From Halorubrum sp. F4 (GTDB taxonomy: Archaea > Halobacteriota > Halobacteria > Halobacteriales > Haloferacaceae), in assembly GCF_027257195.1 (NCBI RefSeq), contig NZ_JAPDFS010000003.1, positions 457,028-495,579 on the forward strand: 38,552 bases of DNA. The letters run 5' to 3'. This document shows, one piece after another, positions 34,060 through 38,552 of this stretch. The translations under genes were made by a program, and so were the position numbers. The notes under the pieces were generated by a model. That model was not told the origin of the DNA. It did no database searches and saw nothing but the letters and a program-made list of their open reading frames with translations. Positions within the stretch are counted from its first letter, which is position 1. Each line of letters opens with the position of its first letter.

Positions 34060-34466
34060 TGGCGGGGGACGCGTGTACCGCGGTCGTCGCGGGCCCGGAC
34101 GAACACGGGATCGGCGAGGAGTTGGAAGCGCTCGGCGCGACGGTGTCGCGGATCGAGGGCGTGGTCTCGGCGGACGCGCTGAAGGACGCAGGGATCGGCG
34201 ACGCCGACTACTTCGTGTTGACCGATCCCGACGAGGCGACGGGGATCCCGGTCGCGAAGGAGCTGAACCCGTCGGTGACGGTCGTGACGTACGCGGGCCG
34301 GTCGTTACCGGAGTTCGTCGCCGGCGTCGCCGACCTCGCGGTCGACCCGGCGCTCGTGGGGGCGGACGTCGTCGCCGAGGAGCTGGTGGCCGGCGGACCG
34401 GTCGCCACCGCGCCCCGTGACCACGGCGCTGACGACGCCCCCGGCGCTGATGACGACGACGGGTAG
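34059..34466 (+). CDS. TrkA-N-like small protein coupled to guaA (DUF7126-like)
   Basis: 135 residues from ATG 34059. It looks like a short Rossmann-type domain similar to TrkA-N: TAVVAGPDEHGIGEELEALG, ADYFVLTDPDEATGIPVAKELNP, VVTYAGRSLPEFV. The glycine-rich loop is less regular than in true TrkA-N domains, so nucleotide binding is not certain. A short acidic tail ends the protein. It is the third gene of the pyrG-guaA operon, by translational coupling. I know similar haloarchaeal proteins as DUF7126, from memory. A role in purine metabolism or sensing is only inferred. Confidence 0.8.
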   Translation: MAGDACTAVVAGPDEHGIGEELEALGATVSRIEGVVSADALKDAGIGDADYFVLTDPDEATGIPVAKELNPSVTVVTYAGRSLPEFVAGVADLAVDPALVGADVVAEELVAGGPVATAPRDHGADDAPGADDDDG

Positions 34467-34519
34467 TCCTCCGAGCGCGTTCTCCGAGTCGTCTGCGATA
34501 CCTGCCACGGTGCCCGCCG

Positions 34520-34527
34520 CTTATGTA
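34520..34527 (+). promoter_or_regulatory. TATA box for the gene at 34548
   Basis: CTTATGTA centred about 25 bases before ATG 34548, leaderless. Confidence 0.6.
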
Positions 34528-34547
34528 GTCGGGCGCGAAGAACGAGT

Positions 34548-35219
34548 ATGGACGAGCAGTCACGCGCGGACCGTCGGTCACCCGTCGGCGAACCCGTCGT
34601 TCGCTCGGATCCGGCGGTCACCGGCGAGCGTGCGGCCGAGGCGGTGGGGTTCGATCCCGACGATCCCGAGAGCGTCGCCGAGGCCGCGGAGACGGTCCGT
34701 CGCTTCGCGGCCGGCGAGGTCGGCGACGACGATCACGTGTTGATGCTTCGCGGGGCCGCCGCCTGCGCGGCCCTCGTGCGCGGCGTCGGCTCGTACAAGG
34801 AGGCCGCGGCTCGTGCCGGCGACGAGGTCACCGTGGCGTTCATCCGCAAGTGGGCTCGCGTTCACGACCTCCCGCAGGCGATCCGGCGGCAGGTCGCCCG
34901 CGGATACATCACGCCGAGCGCGGCCAAACACGTCGCCCGGCTCGGCGGGAGCGATCGGTACCTCCTGGCGTGGGCCGCCATCGACGGGGACATGACCGTC
35001 CGGGAGGTTCGATCCGTCGCCTCGGCGATCAACGACGGCGAGGACGTGGAGAGCGCGACCCGCGAGGTCGGCGTCGATCTCGGCCGGATCGGTCTCGACC
35101 TCCCGCTCGAGACGTACGTCGAGCTGCGGCGGCGGGCCGCGATGCGGAACGTCGACCCGGACACGATCGTCGCGACCGCGCTCGACGAGCACTTCGCGTC
35201 GTCGCCCGCGGAGGAGTAA
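34548..35219 (+). CDS. ParB-HTH-like haloarchaeal protein (DUF7119-like)
   Basis: 223 residues. After a variable start comes a helical region with SYKEAAARAGDEVTVAFIRKWARVHDLP, then GYITPSAAKHVARLGGSDRYLLAWAAIDGDMTVREVRSVASAIN. The second part looks like the KorB/ParB helix-turn-helix core, where GYI..SAAKHVA matches the start of that fold. It ends with a helix VELRRRAAMRNVDPDTIVATALDEH. No ParB nuclease or CTP domain is present. It probably binds DNA. I recall this conserved family as DUF7119. Its own leaderless promoter separates it from guaA, and tRNA-Lys follows. Confidence 0.85.
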   Translation: MDEQSRADRRSPVGEPVVRSDPAVTGERAAEAVGFDPDDPESVAEAAETVRRFAAGEVGDDDHVLMLRGAAACAALVRGVGSYKEAAARAGDEVTVAFIRKWARVHDLPQAIRRQVARGYITPSAAKHVARLGGSDRYLLAWAAIDGDMTVREVRSVASAINDGEDVESATREVGVDLGRIGLDLPLETYVELRRRAAMRNVDPDTIVATALDEHFASSPAEE

Positions 35220-35277
35220 CCGCCGGGCCCTGCCGTTTCTAAACGTTTATCCGTGGTCTGATCCTATCGAGTGACGC

Positions 35278-35351
35278 GGGCCGGTAGCTCAGTTAGGGAG
35301 AGCGTCCGGCTTTTAACCGGACGGTCGGGGGTTCGAATCCCTCCCGGCCCG
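35278..35351 (+). tRNA. tRNA-Lys(TTT)
   Basis: 74-nt cloverleaf. Acceptor GGGCCGG pairs with CCGGCCC; discriminator G. D stem GCTC/GAGC; anticodon stem GTCCGG/CCGGAC with loop CTTTTAA and anticodon TTT; T arm GGGGG/CCCTC around TTCGAAT with one G-U pair. No intron and no encoded CCA. TATA box GTTTATCC at 35245-35252 lies about 30 bases upstream. Confidence 0.96.
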
Positions 35352-35390
35352 TACACTGAACCGCCGAGCCGCAGCGAGGCGGTGAGGGAA

Positions 35391-35522
35391 CCGGCAGGAG
35401 TGATTCGAATCAGGGAACACGCAGCGCCGAACGTTGCGAGACCGTCGATCTCGCAGGAAGCCGGCACGGGGCGCCGGCGACGAAGCGAGGCGATCGTGTG
35501 AGTGGGATCCGAGTCCTGCCGG
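35391..35522 (+). ncRNA. Possible structured RNA after tRNA-Lys
   Basis: A 9-bp perfect long-range stem, CCGGCAGGA (35391-35399) with TCCTGCCGG (35514-35522), encloses a 12-base palindrome TGATTCGAATCA (35401-35412), a 7-bp hairpin (35435-35441 with 35449-35455, loop CCGTCGA) and a 6-bp hairpin GCCGGC/GCCGGC (35460-35465 with 35473-35478). It starts 40 bases after tRNA-Lys and has no promoter of its own that I see, so it could be released from the tRNA transcript. The gap has no convincing ORF. This is inference from base pairing only. Confidence 0.35.
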
Positions 35523-35624
35523 ATCGTGCAACGTAACCGTGGGAGACGGCGCTACGGCTTACGGGCGTGAAAACCGGAGGAAGAACGCGTGACGAGTCGC
35601 CGTCGGCCGGCGACGTGCTCGTGG

Positions 35625-36281
35625 TCAGTACCCGAGCTGTTCGCGCACGAGGACGACCGTCGTCCGACCCTCCTCCGTCTCGCGGCGGTAGATGAGCTGC
35701 TTTGCGATCGCCGACTCGACGCCGTACGCCTCCTGTGCGCGCTCGTTCTCCAGCGGGTACGCGACCGACTCCAGCCGGTCGAGCGCGTCGTCGAGCGTGG
35801 GAACGATCTTGTTGGTCCCGGAGACGATGACGACGTTGCCGGCGGCGAACGGGTACGCGCCGATCCGGCTGCCCGAGAGGTCGGCGGCGACCAGCTCACC
35901 CGTCTGCGCGATCGCGTTGATACCGCCGAGGAAGTAGTCCGCCGTCTGCGACTCGCGTCGTGCGGTCTGTCGCTCGGCGTCGTCGTCGACGCTCCAGATC
36001 CGGTCGGGGAGGCTCTCCCACTCGTGGTCGTCCTCGCTCAGGAACTCGTCGAACCCGATCTCTTCGAGCGTCGTCGAGTGCCCGTTCATCACGGAGACGC
36101 CCGCGGGGATCTGCGACTGTACCGCGTCGAGCGCCTCGTCGGCGTCGTCGACGACTATCACATCGAAGCCGCGCTCCTCGAGGCGTTCGACCGTCGCTTC
36201 GACCGTCTCCTCGTCCGGTAGTTCGTCCAGTTCCGCGTCGATCTCTGCCTCGTCGGCGTAGTCGGCTTTCTGTTGTGGCAT
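35625..36281 (-). CDS. LUD-domain protein (LutC-like)
   Basis: 218 residues from ATG 36281. LUD fold features: an N-terminal helix and FDVIVVDDADEALDAV, GVSVMNGHSTTLEEIGF, then QTADYFLGGINAIAQTGELVAADLSGSRIGAYPFAAGNVVIVSGTNKIVPTLDDAL, which is the family core with its AxTGxL and VxGxNKIV elements. LUD proteins include LutC and LutB of the lactate-utilisation iron-sulfur complex; stand-alone members have no proven reaction. No lutA or lutB is nearby. TATA-like GGTTAAGT near 36325-36332 predicts a leader of about 20 bases. Confidence 0.9.
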   Translation of the reverse strand: MPQQKADYADEAEIDAELDELPDEETVEATVERLEERGFDVIVVDDADEALDAVQSQIPAGVSVMNGHSTTLEEIGFDEFLSEDDHEWESLPDRIWSVDDDAERQTARRESQTADYFLGGINAIAQTGELVAADLSGSRIGAYPFAAGNVVIVSGTNKIVPTLDDALDRLESVAYPLENERAQEAYGVESAIAKQLIYRRETEEGRTTVVLVREQLGY

Positions 36282-36462
36282 GGTGAACGTGAGAACCTCG
36301 TCGGACGATCGGAAGACCGGGAGCAACTTAACCACTCGCGGACGCCGCCGTCCCGTGGTTACGCCGGTGTTACCCTCGTGTCGTCGCCGACGAATGTGCG
36401 TGTCAATACCGATGATCGGGGCCGCTCGACGAGCGCGTCGCTATCCAGTCGAGTCGTTGATG

Positions 36463-36495
36463 AAAAAATCGCGTATCGTCGAGGCCCGAAGGGCC
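36463..36495 (-). terminator. Terminator of the thermosome gene
   Basis: Read on the minus strand: GGCCC/GGGCC hairpin with loop TTC (36483-36495), then, 14 bases on, a run of six T (plus 36463-36468). It lies 78 bases beyond the thermosome stop. Confidence 0.6.
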
Positions 36496-36572
36496 ACACG
36501 ACGGTCGGCGGAAGCGGTGCCGCGAGTGGTTAGGTCAGGTCCGGAGTGGAGCGTGTGTGTTCTCGCCGAACT

Positions 36573-38249
<1,677 letters not shown>

Positions 38250-38274
38250 AACAACCATTGATTGATTGTGATTC

Positions 38275-38282
38275 TATATAAA
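38275..38282 (-). promoter_or_regulatory. TATA box of the thermosome gene
   Basis: Minus-strand TTTATATA centred 29-30 bases before ATG 38249, preceded by a purine-rich AAAGGA that may act as the BRE. Between box and start is CAATCAATCAAT, a 4-base direct repeat. The match to consensus is the best in the window and fits a strong or stress-responsive promoter. Confidence 0.75.
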
Positions 38283-38357
38283 TCCTTTGCTCGAGTCGTG
38301 CGAAACCGCAACACGGTGGGGGAGTGTCGGCCGGTATGAGTCACGTTCACACGCCCC

Positions 38358-38365
38358 TTTATATA
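38358..38365 (+). promoter_or_regulatory. TATA box directed at hairpin element copy 4
   Basis: TTTATATA on the plus strand predicts a start near 38388, 20 bases before copy 4 at 38408. No convincing ORF follows inside the window. It may instead serve a gene beyond the window end, with copy 4 as its leader. Confidence 0.45.
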
Positions 38366-38407
38366 GATCTACGGATCGAACGTTGGCGTGTTGATTTGGC
38401 GGGTGCG

Positions 38408-38525
38408 GTCGGCGCGTGCCTGCGAGCGGCCGCCTCCGGCGGTCGCGAGTCAGCACGCGCGAGGGAGTCGGCCGGTCGGAGCGAAGCGGAGACCGGTCGA
38501 CGAGGCTGGGGAGGGTGAGGTGCGG
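38408..38525 (+). repeat. Dispersed hairpin element, copy 4
   Basis: First hairpin: perfect outer stem GCGCGTGC/GCACGCGC (38412-38419 with 38453-38460), CTG/CAG, GA/GA internal loop, inner stem GCGGCCGCC/GGCGGTCGC with loop TCC. Second: CGGCCGGTC (38469-38477) with GACCGGTCG (38491-38499), 9 bp with one G-U pair. Tail 38501-38525 matches the other copies with one C missing (GGGGAGG then GTGAGGTGCGG), followed by TTGCGGGGCGG as in copy 3. Confidence 0.78.
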
Positions 38526-38552
38526 TTGCGGGGCGGGACTCGAAGGGGCAGT

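Noticed and set aside
35264..35467. Minus-strand ORF across tRNA-Lys
   Set aside because: The text GPGGIRTPDRPVKSR is the familiar mistranslation of a tRNA gene; not a protein.
38324..38518. Plus-strand ORF over hairpin element copy 4
   Set aside because: Most of it translates the repeat element; no homologous reading frame is kept in the other three copies.

Overview
The window is chromosomal DNA of a haloarchaeon (class Halobacteria). The evidence is high G+C (about two thirds in rows I counted), very acidic proteins, TATA boxes 25-30 bases ahead of start codons with little or no leader, and typical archaeal genes: uL1-uL10-P1 operon, uL16/L10e, thermosome, NucS, split GMP synthetase, PyrE2-type orotate phosphoribosyltransferase and a biotin carboxylase fused to its biotin carrier. 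The look is Halorubrum-like, but the genus is inference. No CRISPR array, transposase, integrase or replication origin was seen.

Layout. 1-966: a copy of a dispersed hairpin repeat and an AT-rich orphan ORF. 967-5473: a trehalose-synthase-like GH13 enzyme, a small conserved protein, tRNA-Ser(CGA), an HNH endonuclease with zinc fingers, a MoxR ATPase and pyrE. 5591-10308: KDG-type sugar kinase and a tightly overlapping four-gene membrane cluster (DUF4129, DUF7269-like, DUF58, DUF7519-like) that probably works with the MoxR ATPase. 10401-12595: MBL-fold hydrolase and a PAS histidine kinase. 12712-16748: acetyl/propionyl-CoA carboxylase (pccA, pccX, pccB) split by a small opposite-strand membrane gene. 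16878-21940: SDR, ribosomal operon rpl1-rpl10-rpl12 with a structured leader, a tiny zinc-ribbon protein and a REC-like/GAF histidine kinase. 22090-27557: tRNA-Pro(TGG) with a duplicated 3' end, Ski2-like helicase, rpl10e, nucS, ahcY. 27678-30648: acidic secreted repeat protein, small membrane protein, D-2-hydroxyacid dehydrogenase. 31115-35351: zinc-ribbon protein, pyrG-guaA(PPase)-TrkA-N-like operon, ParB-HTH-like protein, tRNA-Lys(TTT). 35391-38552: possible structured RNA, LUD-domain protein, thermosome and another hairpin repeat.

Stretches above about 300 bases without a gene: 21941-22332 holds tRNA-Pro, a copy of its 3' end and inverted repeats; 30649-31114 holds divergent promoters and hairpin repeat copy 3; 38250-38552 holds the thermosome promoter, a second TATA box and repeat copy 4. 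Shorter gaps of note: 1-243 (repeat copy 1 and divergent AT-rich promoters), 28830-29069 (promoter and a 10-bp-phased AT array), 35352-35624 (possible RNA) and 36282-36572 (thermosome terminator and LUD promoter).

The most novel signal is the dispersed element at 20-122(-), 26110-26206(-), 30735-30901(+) and 38408-38525(+). All four copies have the same architecture: a first hairpin whose two stem segments change sequence but keep pairing around an invariant GA/GA internal loop, a second hairpin that also co-varies, and an almost invariant G-rich tail with Shine-Dalgarno-like motifs. That points to a structured RNA family or a mobile hairpin element. A second, unrelated fold candidate lies just after tRNA-Lys.
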